A stretch of 64,000 nucleotides of DNA from Serratia liquefaciens. Its GTDB lineage: Bacteria; Pseudomonadota; Gammaproteobacteria; Enterobacterales; Enterobacteriaceae. The notes under the pieces were generated by a model. It saw only the letters and a list, made by a program, of their open reading frames with translations. It searched no databases and was not told where the DNA came from. The stretch covers positions 3,905,019 through 3,969,018 of the forward strand of contig NZ_CP088930.1 of NCBI RefSeq assembly GCF_027594825.1, in the 5' to 3' direction. The translations under genes and the position numbers were made by a program. Positions 54,175 to 63,147 of this stretch are shown here, piece after piece (positions within the stretch are counted from its first letter, which is position 1; every line of letters starts with the position of its first letter).

Positions 54175-55851
54175 TTAAGCGCGACGCGGATTGGTCAAGC
54201 CGAAGTTAAAATTATTGCAGCGGTTGCAGAATTCCTTCATCACCGGTGGGGTGTCCATCATCGGCACCTTAACTTCGATAAAGGCCAGCCGATCCTGACG
54301 CGAGGCGTGCTCCAGCGCCAATTCCAACTGGTGGGTAGTTTCTACCGCCACGCTGAACGGCTTCGCCTGGGTATTGAGCACTGCCGGCAGTTTGGCGTAG
54401 TCCCAGGGGCCGATATCGTTATACGACGAGTTCTCCCCAAGAATATAACGTTCGATGGTGTAACCATCATTGTTAATCAAGAAGATAATCGGCTTCTGAT
54501 CGTAGCGCAGCAGGGTGGAAACTTCCTGAGCGGTCAGTTGGAAAGAACCGTCGCCGATAAACAGCAGGTGCCGGCGATCCGGTGCGGCCATCATGGTCCC
54601 CAGCAGTGCCGGCAGGGTATAGCCAATCGAGCCCCAGATCGGTTGATTGACCACCTGAACACCGTCCGGCATGCGCATGCCGCCAATCGCCGCGCCCGAG
54701 GTGCCATTCTCCACCACTATTACGTCATCGGCGCGAATAAAGCGTTGGATGCGTTGCCATAAATAAGCCTGATCGACAGGGGCATCGCTGGGCGTTGCCA
54801 ACCGATGCCGCGCTTCAGGTAGGGGCGCCGGCTGGTGGTCTGTTACCTTTTCACCCAGTGCCAGCAGCGTCTGTAACAGGTCGGCGGTCGCCACTGCCGG
54901 GTAAGAGGTGGTGCCCAGCTTCACGGAGAACGGCTGAATATCAATTTGCGCGTCAGACGGGATCCGGTGCGAAAAATAGCCGGTTGTGGAGTCCACCAGA
55001 CGAACGCCGAAGCTCAGCACGCAGTCGGCGTGCGCCATGTGTTCATAGAGTTCGGGGCGCGAAAGGTTGCCGCTGTAACCGCCCAACCAGCCCGGTGTGG
55101 TTTCCGGAATGATGCATTTGGCCGTCGGCATATTGGTGAGGGGAATGGCAAATTTATGTGCGACCTCAATCACCAACTGCTGCAGTTGAAAGCGTTTCAC
55201 CATTTGGTCGACCAGAATAATCGGTTTCTTCGCCTGTTTTATTCGCGCCAGTAATGCCATGGCCGCCAGTTGGACATTATATGGGTCGCTGGGTGGCAAT
55301 TGCGGCGCGGCGATTGGCTGAGTGATTTCAATTTCCACATCGCAAATATCAGAAGGCAACTGTAAATAAACCGGTTTCTTTTCCGTCCAGGCGCGGGAAA
55401 TAACGCGAGGGATCTCCACCGCCGCATTTTCTGGCGTGATCAACGCTTGGGCGACGGTGAATTGTTTAAAACAATTCATGACGTTATCAAAGTTGCCGTC
55501 CGCCAGCGTATGGTGCAGCAGCTCATGGTTTTTCATCGCGTGCAGTGGCGGAGTACCGGCCAGACAGATCACCGGTGCGGATTCGGCATAAGCCCCGGCA
55601 ATGCCGGACAGCGCAGCCAGGTCGCCGACGCCGTAGGTGGTGATCAGCGCCCCAGCCCCTTTTAACCGCGCATAGCCGTCGGCCGCGTAGGAGGCATTCA
55701 GCTCGTTGCAGTTGCCGATAAATTCAATATTGCCGTCGTGTTCGATCAATTCCAGCAGCGCCAGATTATAGTCGCCGGGTACGCCATAAATACGATCGAT
55801 GTTCAGGGTGCGGAGCTGTTGCAGGATGAATGCCCCGATAGTGATTTTCAT
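54175..55851 (-). CDS. ipdC: Thiamine-diphosphate decarboxylase (indolepyruvate/pyruvate decarboxylase)
   Basis: A 558-residue ThDP-dependent 2-keto acid decarboxylase. The cofactor-activating glutamate is Glu50 (GNCNELNASYAADGY), the catalytic HH pair is at 113–114 (LLHHTLADG), and the ThDP/Mg motif starts at GDGSFQLTAQE and ends at NNDGYTIE. It could decarboxylate indolepyruvate (auxin or aroma synthesis), phenylpyruvate or pyruvate; sequence alone does not decide, so the symbol is tentative. The start is ATG 55851 (MKITIGAFILQQL); the open frame to 55986 is not supported. It is convergent to the LysR gene. Confidence 0.85.
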   Translation of the reverse strand: MKITIGAFILQQLRTLNIDRIYGVPGDYNLALLELIEHDGNIEFIGNCNELNASYAADGYARLKGAGALITTYGVGDLAALSGIAGAYAESAPVICLAGTPPLHAMKNHELLHHTLADGNFDNVMNCFKQFTVAQALITPENAAVEIPRVISRAWTEKKPVYLQLPSDICDVEIEITQPIAAPQLPPSDPYNVQLAAMALLARIKQAKKPIILVDQMVKRFQLQQLVIEVAHKFAIPLTNMPTAKCIIPETTPGWLGGYSGNLSRPELYEHMAHADCVLSFGVRLVDSTTGYFSHRIPSDAQIDIQPFSVKLGTTSYPAVATADLLQTLLALGEKVTDHQPAPLPEARHRLATPSDAPVDQAYLWQRIQRFIRADDVIVVENGTSGAAIGGMRMPDGVQVVNQPIWGSIGYTLPALLGTMMAAPDRRHLLFIGDGSFQLTAQEVSTLLRYDQKPIIFLINNDGYTIERYILGENSSYNDIGPWDYAKLPAVLNTQAKPFSVAVETTHQLELALEHASRQDRLAFIEVKVPMMDTPPVMKEFCNRCNNFNFGLTNPRRA

Positions 55852-56667
55852 GTGTTTCTCCGGATTTTTTATCTTTCTTTTATCAGGCAGAGAGCAGCAA
55901 ATAACTTGCTGGCGATGTTGTGTTATTGAGCAATCCAATAAACGTTCAGCCCTTGCTGACCGGGTCGTGCTCGTTAGCATTAACAATTATTTAAACTATC
56001 GGCTTGTTCAAGTTGAGTGGGGCGCATGAAAGGGTAGCTTATTGTATTTTCGGGTTTACATTGGGGGTGGGTGGGATTTACCGCGGCGATGTGATGGGTG
56101 GTATTTTTCACCTAATGTAATAGAGATGTGAAATATGGCGGCTTGGGCCGGAACATGGCATACGGGATGAACACCGGTACTTTTGCCTGCCGGTAAAAAT
56201 AATGGCGGGAAGTCCCTCGTTTTTGCCGTTGCAGGTCTCTAAAGCAGCGATGTAACTGCAAATTTACAGCCATTGCGCCTGACAGGGCCTTGAGCTTATT
56301 GAGATTGCCGTAAAATGGGCGGCGAGAACCCACGAAAAGCGTGACGGCGATTCCAGTTGCTTATGGGGCGGCAGTAAAGATTTCGCTACGCTCAGAGCAG
56401 GAAAGAAGTTCTGTAGCCAGCTGGCGGGCCGCCGGGTTTTACTCTGGGAGCAGCATTATTGCGGAGTATTCCGACAGACGGTGCAGGGGGGGCGCAGTAG
56501 CCTGAGCGCCCGGAGTCGACCCGCCGGGCCGTTTCCCTTTACCTGCGGCTAAACTTAACCAAGTGACAACGAGGCAGGAGAAAACGGTTGGATAAATAAG
56601 ATACAGCTTGATCTTGATGGGTCGATCGGTAAGAATCGCCGGCCTTATTTTTTACAGGAGTTTGATG
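55852..56667. other. Long intergenic region upstream of ipdC and pagP (816 bp)
   Basis: No convincing gene was found on either strand; the open frames have no recognisable sequence or good starts. The ipdC promoter must lie at the left and that of pagP at the right. The stretch 56340–56560 is GC-rich with several possible stems (for example GGCGGG…CCCGCC around 56425–56525). A structured RNA cannot be excluded or shown. Confidence 0.4.
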
Positions 56668-57258
56668 ATGTTTTTTAAGCGGACAATTTTAGCTTGCTCA
56701 GTGGCGCTGCTATTTCCTGCACTACCTTCTTACGCTGAGGTTGGTGCAGGAAATGGCAGCGCGACGCAGGCTGAAAAACCGGGGTTGTGGCAGCGTTTCA
56801 CCGATAACGTGGCGGAAACCTGGAATAACTCGCCGAATAAAGACATCTATCTGCCGGCCATTACCTGGCATAACCGCTGGACTTACGACGACGAGCATAT
56901 CGATAAGTACAACGAGCGTCCCTGGGGCGCCGGTTATGGCATTTCGCGCTACGACAGCGACGGTGACTGGCACGGCATTTATCTGATGGCATTCAAGGAT
57001 TCGTTCAATAAGTGGGAACCGATTGGCGGTTACGCTTATGAGAAGATCTGGCGTCCTCTGGACGACAAGGACTTCCGTCTGGGTCTGGGCTTCACCGCCA
57101 GTGTCACCGCGCGCGATAACTGGAATTACATTCCTATCCCGGCCCCGCTGCCTTTGGCTTCTATCGGTTATAAGCGCCTGACCTTCCAGGCCACTTATAT
57201 TCCCGGCACCTATAATAACGGCAACGTGTTCTTTGCCTGGCTGCGCTGGCAGTTCTGA
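56668..57258 (+). CDS. pagP: Lipid A palmitoyltransferase PagP
   Basis: PagP moves a palmitate from a phospholipid to lipid A in the outer membrane, lowering permeability and protecting against cationic peptides. The 196-residue protein has a signal peptide (cleavage near SYA-EV) and an eight-strand barrel. The catalytic trio is visible: H68 in TWHNRW and D111-S112 in AFKDSFNKW. The start is the second ATG of ATGATG, 7 nt after AGGAG; the first is possible. In many enterobacteria pagP is PhoPQ-controlled; I found no convincing PhoP box here. Confidence 0.94.
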   Translation: MFFKRTILACSVALLFPALPSYAEVGAGNGSATQAEKPGLWQRFTDNVAETWNNSPNKDIYLPAITWHNRWTYDDEHIDKYNERPWGAGYGISRYDSDGDWHGIYLMAFKDSFNKWEPIGGYAYEKIWRPLDDKDFRLGLGFTASVTARDNWNYIPIPAPLPLASIGYKRLTFQATYIPGTYNNGNVFFAWLRWQF

Positions 57259-57507
57259 TCCCTGGTGGGTCGCTCAGTTTGGCGGCCCATAGCCCCCCGA
57301 GCTGTACATTCTTCGCCCAAAAAATTACCTGAATTCTGAAAAAACGTCCTATTGCCGGCTAAAAGGAACTTGTCGCCGCGGGTGGCGTCCGAAGATGTGA
57401 CCCGGCGCATTGCGCTGATTGCACACGATTCGCCCATCCGCTTTTTCCCGTCGCCAATCGCTAGGGGGATGCTGAAAGGATGGCGAGATAAACAGGAGCT
57501 TTACCCC

Positions 57508-57993
57508 ATGAACACCAAGCATCGTTTACTGCTGGCGCTGACATTGACCTCCGCCATGACCTGCGGCGCGGCTCAGGCTGCCGGACTGATGGATTCCCTC
57601 AGCAGCGCGGCCGGTGAACTGAGTAAATCGGGTGGCAGCACCAGTGGCACTTCACTGTCCTCCCTGACCGGTTTACTGAACGGTGGCGACAAGGCGCTGA
57701 GCTCCAGCAGCATGACCAACGCGGCCGGCATCCTGCAGTACTGCGTGAAAAATAACGTCCTGTCGGCCAACGGCACCGAAGCGGTGAAAGACCAGTTGCT
57801 GAGCAAACTTGGCATCACCAGCACAGAGAACGCCAAAAGCCAGGACTACCAGCAAGGGCTGGGTGGCCTGCTGAAAACCGGCGAAGGCAAGAGTCTGGAT
57901 CTGAACAGCCTGGGCACTTCGCAAATCACTGAAAAAGTGAAGCAAAAAGCCTGTGATTTGGTCCTGAAACAGGGCGCATCCTTTATTTCCTGA
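57508..57993 (+). CDS. yjjA: DUF2501 family secreted protein (YjjA-like)
   Basis: A 161-residue secreted protein of the YjjA/DUF2501 family, with a Sec signal peptide (cleavage near AQA-AG). The mature protein has a Ser/Gly-rich low-complexity stretch (ELSKSGGSTSGTSLSSL, about 37–53), then ILQYCVKNNVLSANG and a C-terminal KQKACDLVLKQGASFIS, typical of the family. The function is unknown. CAGGAG precedes the ATG; the frame is open upstream to 57352 without support. Confidence 0.85.
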   Translation: MNTKHRLLLALTLTSAMTCGAAQAAGLMDSLSSAAGELSKSGGSTSGTSLSSLTGLLNGGDKALSSSSMTNAAGILQYCVKNNVLSANGTEAVKDQLLSKLGITSTENAKSQDYQQGLGGLLKTGEGKSLDLNSLGTSQITEKVKQKACDLVLKQGASFIS

Positions 57994-58104
57994 TAGCTTA
58001 AACGGCGGTATGCTCCGGCTGCCGCCGTTTTTAACTTTCCCCGTCGTATTTCAAATTAGCCGGCTATCCGCGGCATGAAATAGACTGGAGTGGTAAGAGA
58101 AAAA

Positions 58105-58368
58105 ATGAAAAAAATTCTGATGGTCTCCCTGTTGGCAGGGATGGCGATATTGCAGGGCTGCACCATAAAATCTAACGATGCACCACCGCCACCGCAGGTA
58201 AAACCAATCGGCATGGCGAACCCGGCGGACGTTTATTGCACCAAGATCGGCGGCAAGCTGAACGCCAAGCAAAATGCTGACGGCCAGTACTCCACCTGTA
58301 CCTTGCCGAACGGCCAGGAAATCGAAAGCTGGGAATTGTTCCGCCGCGATCATCCGGTGAAGAAATAA
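58105..58368 (+). CDS. DUF333 lipoprotein
   Basis: An 87-residue lipoprotein with lipobox ILQGC (Cys18) and a DUF333 domain (NPADVYCTKIGGKLNAK … YSTCTLPNGQEIESWELF) holding two cysteines likely joined by a disulfide. Family members such as YoaF are often annotated as putative hemolysins without evidence. The start ATG follows AAGAG. The next gene is convergent. Confidence 0.85.
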   Translation: MKKILMVSLLAGMAILQGCTIKSNDAPPPPQVKPIGMANPADVYCTKIGGKLNAKQNADGQYSTCTLPNGQEIESWELFRRDHPVKK

Positions 58369-58377
58369 GCCTCGCGA

Positions 58378-58995
58378 TTAAAACTCGCGGTCGCTGATCG
58401 GCTGGTATTGCACGCTGCCGTCCGTTTGCAGTTTCAGCGACAGCCGCCAATCCTGATGACGACTCAGGGTGAAGGGTTTGGAGCGGAAGTTACAGCCGGT
58501 TTTGATGTTTTTGATTTTCATCACGTATTCCCCGGCCGGGTTGGTTTTGATATTAAAACTGCCGGCTGCGGGAATAAAAACCTCCGCCAAACGCTGTGGC
58601 GCGCCCGGTGTCTCCAGTTTGACCAATACCGCAAAATTGTTGTTTTGATTATCCAGCGTCAGTTGTTGCTGTGGGGCGGCGGCTTTGCCTTCCGGCTGAT
58701 GCAGATAGCCGGCCGAAAGAGGCCAGGGTTGCCCGGCGTTGTCATGCAGCGGGCCGCCGCACTGTTCGCGTGCTTCGCGCATCGGCATTTCACGCTGGAT
58801 GGCCCGGTTGTAATCTGTGGTGGCCGTCGTGACAAACTCATCGTCGCTTTGATGGGCTCGCAGATAGCGTTTGGCGCTGAAAACCCCAGCGGCAATCAGC
58901 ATAAAGAAGATAAAAATCGTCAGGCGGCTCCTGAAAATGCCCCCAAACAGCCTGCCCGGCAATTGAAATAGCCACTTCGCAATTTTTGACAGCAT
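58378..58995 (-). CDS. Membrane-anchored protein, unknown function
   Basis: I do not recognise this 205-residue protein. It has a basic N-terminus, a single membrane helix (about residues 24–42, RLTIFIFFMLIAAGVFSAKR) and a periplasmic remainder with two cysteines (REQCGGPL and TGCNFRS) that may form a disulfide. Late segments (PAAGSFNIKTNPAGEYVMKI and DWRLSLKLQTDG) suggest a beta-rich domain. It stands alone, convergent to the DUF333 gene. Confidence 0.6.
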   Translation of the reverse strand: MLSKIAKWLFQLPGRLFGGIFRSRLTIFIFFMLIAAGVFSAKRYLRAHQSDDEFVTTATTDYNRAIQREMPMREAREQCGGPLHDNAGQPWPLSAGYLHQPEGKAAAPQQQLTLDNQNNNFAVLVKLETPGAPQRLAEVFIPAAGSFNIKTNPAGEYVMKIKNIKTGCNFRSKPFTLSRHQDWRLSLKLQTDGSVQYQPISDREF

Positions 58996-59101
58996 CCTTT
59001 TCCCTTAGCGCCCAAGCCGTTACGTTCTGCGGTAACCTTGCTCGCCTCAGTATAGCCAAATCACCTGGGGGGAGGTAATAGCCCCGTAAAATTCCTGCGT
59101 G

Positions 59102-59791
59102 TTACCTCATCCCCTCTTCCAGCAGCAACAGCAGTAAAAAACCGACAAAAAACATCGCGGTGGCGAGCGGGGTATCTTTACCTCCTTCGTGCGCCTCAAC
59201 CAGCAGCTCCTCCGTGACCAGATAGAGCAAGGCAATCAGGCCGAAGGCCAGAAACGTGGTTAGCCAGAAAGCCCCCAGCATGGCAATCGGTGCACCCAAC
59301 AGACCGCCTATTGGCAACAGCAGAGCCAGACCGCCAATCGCCAGCATGGCTTTTATCCGCCGGCCGAAAAAATCACGTAAATCGCCTACGATCGACAGCC
59401 CCAGAAACAGCACTTCCAACGTTAGCGCGAGCGTCAATAACAGGCCCGCTTTGGCACCGGCAGCGAAGGCGATGCCCAGCACCAGACCATCGATAAAGAT
59501 ATCCACACCGACGGTTGCCACAAAGCCCGCCGGTCCCTGAGCCCGTTCTCCCAAGCGCCTGACCAGCAGCATCATCAGCACACCTGCGGCACCGCCGAGC
59601 AGCACTGCCCAGGGTGATTGTTGCTTGAGATCGGGCAGAATTTCGGTCGCGGCTGCGGCAAAGACGATGCCAGCGGTAAAGTGATGAATGATGCGCATGG
59701 CGGCATCGCCAGGGCGGCGATAAAGCGCGATGGCGGCGCCAACGACGGTCGCTGCGGCGGGAAATAAGGTATACAGCACGGCTGAGGTCAT
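59102..59791 (-). CDS. ZIP-family-like metal transporter
   Basis: A 229-residue membrane protein with about eight hydrophobic segments and overall ZIP organisation. The position of the usual HNFPEG motif in TM4 reads VDIFIDGLVLG, and the TM5 HEIPHE motif appears as LEVLFLG, so several canonical metal ligands are replaced by Asp or hydrophobic residues. A histidine pair (RIIHHFTAG, near residue 36) and HEGG in the TM7 loop are other possible ligands. Zn2+ or another divalent ion is inferred from the fold only. The ATG follows AAAGGA by 6 nt; a TTG 3 bp upstream is rejected. Confidence 0.7.
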   Translation of the reverse strand: MTSAVLYTLFPAAATVVGAAIALYRRPGDAAMRIIHHFTAGIVFAAAATEILPDLKQQSPWAVLLGGAAGVLMMLLVRRLGERAQGPAGFVATVGVDIFIDGLVLGIAFAAGAKAGLLLTLALTLEVLFLGLSIVGDLRDFFGRRIKAMLAIGGLALLLPIGGLLGAPIAMLGAFWLTTFLAFGLIALLYLVTEELLVEAHEGGKDTPLATAMFFVGFLLLLLLEEGMR

Positions 59792-59860
59792 CAATATTCC
59801 TTTATCTGAGACGTAAAGTTTCAGTCTAGTCGAGTGCTACTCCTTCGCACCGTCGCAAAA

Positions 59861-59900
59861 AACATTTGTACGATTTTAAACGTTTGTGTACATTTGTGAT
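59861..59900 (+). promoter_or_regulatory. Repeated CATTTGT-type operator upstream of the DeoR gene
   Basis: Three related elements (AACATTTGTA, CGTTTGTG, ACATTTGTG) occur within 40 bp, the last ending 28 bp before the start codon. Short direct repeats of this kind are typical DeoR-family autoregulatory sites; binding is inferred. Confidence 0.45.
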
Positions 59901-59925
59901 CACTTGTTCGCCATCGAGAAGTCGA

Positions 59926-60708
59926 ATGTCCAAACTGTTACCCAATCAGCGCCATGATGCGATCCTTGCCACCTTGCAGCAGCAGGGGCGAGTGCTGGCG
60001 GTTGAAATGGCGGAGCGCCTGAAAACCACTGAAGCCACCATTCGGCGCGATCTGCGTCAGTTGGCGGCACAAAACCTGTGTAAACGCATTTATGGCGGTG
60101 CGTTGGCACCCACGCCGGCAACCGGCCCTATCAGCGCACGGCTGCAATTGAGCGGTGATGAGAAGCAGGCGCTGGCGCTGGCTGCACTGTCGTTGATCAA
60201 GGAAGGACAGGTTATTTTCCTCGATGCCGGCAGTACCCACCTTTATTTGGCCGACCTGTTGCCGCGCGATTTACGGCTGACGGTGGTCACTAACGCGTTG
60301 ACTATTGCCGGCAAAATGCTGGAACAGCCGGGGATCCGCACGATTTTAATCGGCGGCGAGCTGGATGCCGACGTCGGCGGCTGTGTGGACGCCAAAGCGG
60401 TGCAGGAAATCGACGATTTTTACTTTGACCTCGCTTTCATCGGTATTTGTGCTTACGACCCAGGCAGCGGTTTTTCGGCGCTGAATTATCAGGATGCCCA
60501 GTTCAAGAAACGTTTGCTGGCGCGGTCCGGTAACCTGGCGGTGCTGTGCACCGGCGACAAACTTAACACCTATGCCCCTTATAGCTTTCTGCCCGCCAGC
60601 CGCGTCGATTATCTGGTTACGCCAGCCGGCAGCCATCCGCAGCTCGAACAGCAGATAACTCACAGCGGCGGCAAGGTGCTGTACAGCAATTCACCCATTG
60701 GAGACTGA
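59926..60708 (+). CDS. DeoR-family transcriptional regulator
   Basis: A 260-residue DeoR regulator. The N-terminal helix-turn-helix is LPNQRHDAILATLQQQGRV with VEMAERLKTTEATIRRDLRQL, and KRIYGGAL is the family signature. The C-terminal sugar-phosphate sensor carries FLDAGSTHLYLA and VVTNALTIAG. The effector is unknown but usually is a phosphorylated sugar. Start ATG 59926 is chosen by family fit. The VOC gene starts 1 bp after its stop, so the two are co-transcribed. Confidence 0.9.
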   Translation: MSKLLPNQRHDAILATLQQQGRVLAVEMAERLKTTEATIRRDLRQLAAQNLCKRIYGGALAPTPATGPISARLQLSGDEKQALALAALSLIKEGQVIFLDAGSTHLYLADLLPRDLRLTVVTNALTIAGKMLEQPGIRTILIGGELDADVGGCVDAKAVQEIDDFYFDLAFIGICAYDPGSGFSALNYQDAQFKKRLLARSGNLAVLCTGDKLNTYAPYSFLPASRVDYLVTPAGSHPQLEQQITHSGGKVLYSNSPIGD

Positions 60709-60709
60709 G

Positions 60710-61093
60710 ATGAAAATAGCCCATGTTGCACTCTGGACCCGCGATATCGATGCCCAGGTGGCGTTTTGGCAGCGGTATTTTGACGGCGTTGCCGGGGAGC
60801 AGTACGTTAGCCGAAACCGCCCGGGGTTTGTTTCGCGTTTTGTCAGCCTGGCGGCCGGCCCAACGCTGGAGATCATGAGTCTGCCGGAACTGCTGCCGTT
60901 GGAGCAGACCAATGAACGCATCGGGTGGGCGCATATTGCATTGTCGGTGGGAGATGAAAGCCGCGTCGATCAGCTGGCGCAGCGCGCACAGCAGGAGGGG
61001 ATCCTGCTGGCGGCGCCACGCCGGACGGGGGATGGTTTTTATGAGGCGATCGTTCGCGATCCGGACGGTAATGCCATCGAAATTACCGCCTGA
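60710..61093 (+). CDS. VOC-family (glyoxalase/bleomycin-resistance-type) protein
   Basis: A 127-residue single-chain vicinal-oxygen-chelate protein. It begins MKIAHVALWTRDIDAQVAFW, where the histidine is the usual first metal ligand; IGWAHIALSVGDE gives the second, and EAIVRDPDGNAIEIT ends with the glutamate ligand. The pattern fits a lactoylglutathione-lyase-like enzyme or a small-molecule dioxygenase; the substrate is unknown. Translational coupling to the DeoR gene suggests they share an inducer. Confidence 0.87.
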   Translation: MKIAHVALWTRDIDAQVAFWQRYFDGVAGEQYVSRNRPGFVSRFVSLAAGPTLEIMSLPELLPLEQTNERIGWAHIALSVGDESRVDQLAQRAQQEGILLAAPRRTGDGFYEAIVRDPDGNAIEITA

Positions 61094-62002
61094 TCACTCC
61101 TCTTCGATACTGGCAAACTGCTGCGCCAGATAGTCGAGCAGCAGCCGCACTGCCGGCAGTAGGCCGCGACGTGAAGGGTACACCGCATGCACCACGCCAC
61201 CCTGCGGTTGCCAACCTGGCAGCAGTTGTACCAATTCGCCGCGCAGCATGTCGTCGCGCATCATCATCGACGGCAGCTGCACGATGCCGGCCCCGGCGAT
61301 CGCCGCTGTCCGCAACATCAGCATGTCGTCGGTCACCAACCTCGGCCGATGTTCCCACTCCATTTTCTCACCCTGTGGTCCGGTCAACTGCCACAGGTGC
61401 TGTGCGCGTGCCGGGCCAAGATCCAGTGTGGGGTATTTATGCAATTCCTCGGGCCGTTCCACCGGGCCGAGGGTTCGCACCAGCGCCGGGCTGGCGGCGA
61501 TGCACCAGGTGCGCTGCGCCAAAATTTTCAGCACCAGATCGCTGTCTTCCAGCGGCGGTGGCCGCACGCGGATGGCCAGATCCAGGCCTTCACCTACCAC
61601 GTCCACCCGGCGGTTAGTGGCTTCCAGATGCACCGTGACTTTCGGGTAATCGGCCATAAAGGCCGCGACCATGCTGCCGACCCGGGTATGCAGAATGGCC
61701 ACCGGGCAGGTCATGCGTACCGTGCCGCAAGGTTCGGCGCGGGTTTGCTCGATAGCCTGCTGCGCCGCATCGGCTTCCACCAGCATTGCCTTGCAGTGCG
61801 CATAGTAATTCTGGCCGACGTCGGTGACGGAAAACCGTCGCGTCGAGCGTTGGATCAGGCGCACGCCCAGGCGTTCTTCCAGCAACGCCACGCGTCGACT
61901 CAGTTTGGACTTGGGGATACCCAGCGCACGGCCTGCGGGGGCGAATCCCTGATGGTCGACCACGCTGGCGAAATAAAACAGATCGTTCAAATCGGTGAAC
62001 AT
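61094..62002 (-). CDS. LysR-family transcriptional regulator
   Basis: A 302-residue LysR regulator. The helix-turn-helix includes LFYFASVVDHQGFAPAGRAL and IPKSKLSRRVALLEERLG, followed by the RRFSVTDVGQNYY segment common in the PirR/DmlR-like subgroup. The start ATG at 62002 follows AAGGAC; the open frame reaches 62047 without support. It is divergent from the pirin gene 128 bp away and is the likely regulator of the pirin and YcaC-type genes. Its stop abuts that of the convergent VOC gene. Confidence 0.9.
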   Translation of the reverse strand: MFTDLNDLFYFASVVDHQGFAPAGRALGIPKSKLSRRVALLEERLGVRLIQRSTRRFSVTDVGQNYYAHCKAMLVEADAAQQAIEQTRAEPCGTVRMTCPVAILHTRVGSMVAAFMADYPKVTVHLEATNRRVDVVGEGLDLAIRVRPPPLEDSDLVLKILAQRTWCIAASPALVRTLGPVERPEELHKYPTLDLGPARAQHLWQLTGPQGEKMEWEHRPRLVTDDMLMLRTAAIAGAGIVQLPSMMMRDDMLRGELVQLLPGWQPQGGVVHAVYPSRRGLLPAVRLLLDYLAQQFASIEEE

Positions 62003-62130
62003 CGCCGTCCTTATCATCGTTCCATATCTAGAACACTGAGTGTACATCTTGCCTACTACTGCGGCAAACGCGACAGGATTAAACTTCTGACATCAACTTA
62101 AGGTCGTGAGACCTGAAACAGGAGTTCAAG

Positions 62131-63012
62131 ATGAAAAAGATCCTCGGTATTTACAACAGCCCTGAAGCCCACTGGGTCGGCAACGGTTTCCTGGTGAATT
62201 CGCTGTTCTCCTATAACGATTTGGGGGCGGAAATGAGCCCGTTCCTGCTGTTGGATCATGCTGCGCCAACCAAGTTCCGCTCTGCCTCTGGCACCCGTGG
62301 CGTGGGTCAGCACCCGCATCGCGGATTTGAAACGGTGACCATCGTCTACCAGGGCGAAGTGGAGCACCGCGATTCTACCGGCAGCGGTGGGGTGATTGGT
62401 CCCGGTGACGTGCAGTGGATGACCGCCGCCTCGGGTATTTTGCACGAAGAGTTCCACTCACGGGATTTCTCGCGCAACGGCGGCACCATGGAAATGGTCC
62501 AACTGTGGGTGAATCTGCCGGCCAAGGACAAAATGGCTGAGCCGGGTTACCAGACGCTGCTGAATGCGGATATTCCAGTCGTTCCACTGGCGGATGGCGC
62601 AGGTCAGGTTCGGGTGATTGCCGGTAACTTCGACGGCCACGCTGGGCCGGCACGCACCTTCAGCCCGCTCAATGTGTGGGACATGAAGCTGAACGCCGGT
62701 CATACCACCACGTTGACGGTGGAAGAAGGGCATACGTTGGCGCTGGTCATGCTGCATGGCGCTATTCATGTTAACGGCGAAGAAGTGGTGCGCGAAACCC
62801 AAATGGTCAGGTTTGACCGTGCGGGGGATTCAATCACCCTCGAAGCCAATAACGATGTCAGTTTGCTGGTTCTGAGCGGCGAGCCGATCGACGAGCCTAT
62901 CGTCGGTTATGGTCCGTTTGTGATGAACAGCGACGCGGAAATTCAGCAGGCTTTCCGTGACTTCAACGGGGGCAAGTTCGGCAGCATGGCGGCAGAACAC
63001 GACGCCGTCTAA
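62131..63012 (+). CDS. Pirin family protein
   Basis: A 293-residue bicupin of the pirin family. The N-terminal cupin shows the metal ligands H61 and H63 (GQHPHRGFETVT), H105 and E107 (SGILHEEFHS), as in YhhW-type proteins that show quercetin 2,3-dioxygenase activity in vitro. A second cupin domain (about 165–265) follows. The physiological substrate is unknown. AGGAG precedes the ATG. The pairing LysR–pirin–cysteine hydrolase recurs in proteobacteria, usually linked to oxidative or electrophile stress. Confidence 0.92.
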   Translation: MKKILGIYNSPEAHWVGNGFLVNSLFSYNDLGAEMSPFLLLDHAAPTKFRSASGTRGVGQHPHRGFETVTIVYQGEVEHRDSTGSGGVIGPGDVQWMTAASGILHEEFHSRDFSRNGGTMEMVQLWVNLPAKDKMAEPGYQTLLNADIPVVPLADGAGQVRVIAGNFDGHAGPARTFSPLNVWDMKLNAGHTTTLTVEEGHTLALVMLHGAIHVNGEEVVRETQMVRFDRAGDSITLEANNDVSLLVLSGEPIDEPIVGYGPFVMNSDAEIQQAFRDFNGGKFGSMAAEHDAV

Positions 63013-63029
63013 ACCCTCAGCACGCCCTC

Positions 63030-63066
63030 AGAACCGATCCGGAGAAACACCTCCGGATCCGGTTCT
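63030..63066 (+). terminator. Hairpin after the pirin gene
   Basis: An imperfect 14-bp stem with one bulge (AGAACCGATCCGGA / TCCGGATCCGGTTCT) starts 17 bp after the stop. It may attenuate or terminate before the next gene. Confidence 0.5.
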
Positions 63067-63147
63067 ACACTTAAGTAACCTCTGCGCTTTGGCCTGTCGG
63101 TCAAGGGCAACCTTTAGCTGCAACAATCAACCCCAAAGGAGTAAACC

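Noticed and set aside
56555..56665. PhoP box upstream of pagP
   Set aside because: TAAACTTAACC gives adjacent half-site-like elements but not the required direct repeat with the proper spacing.
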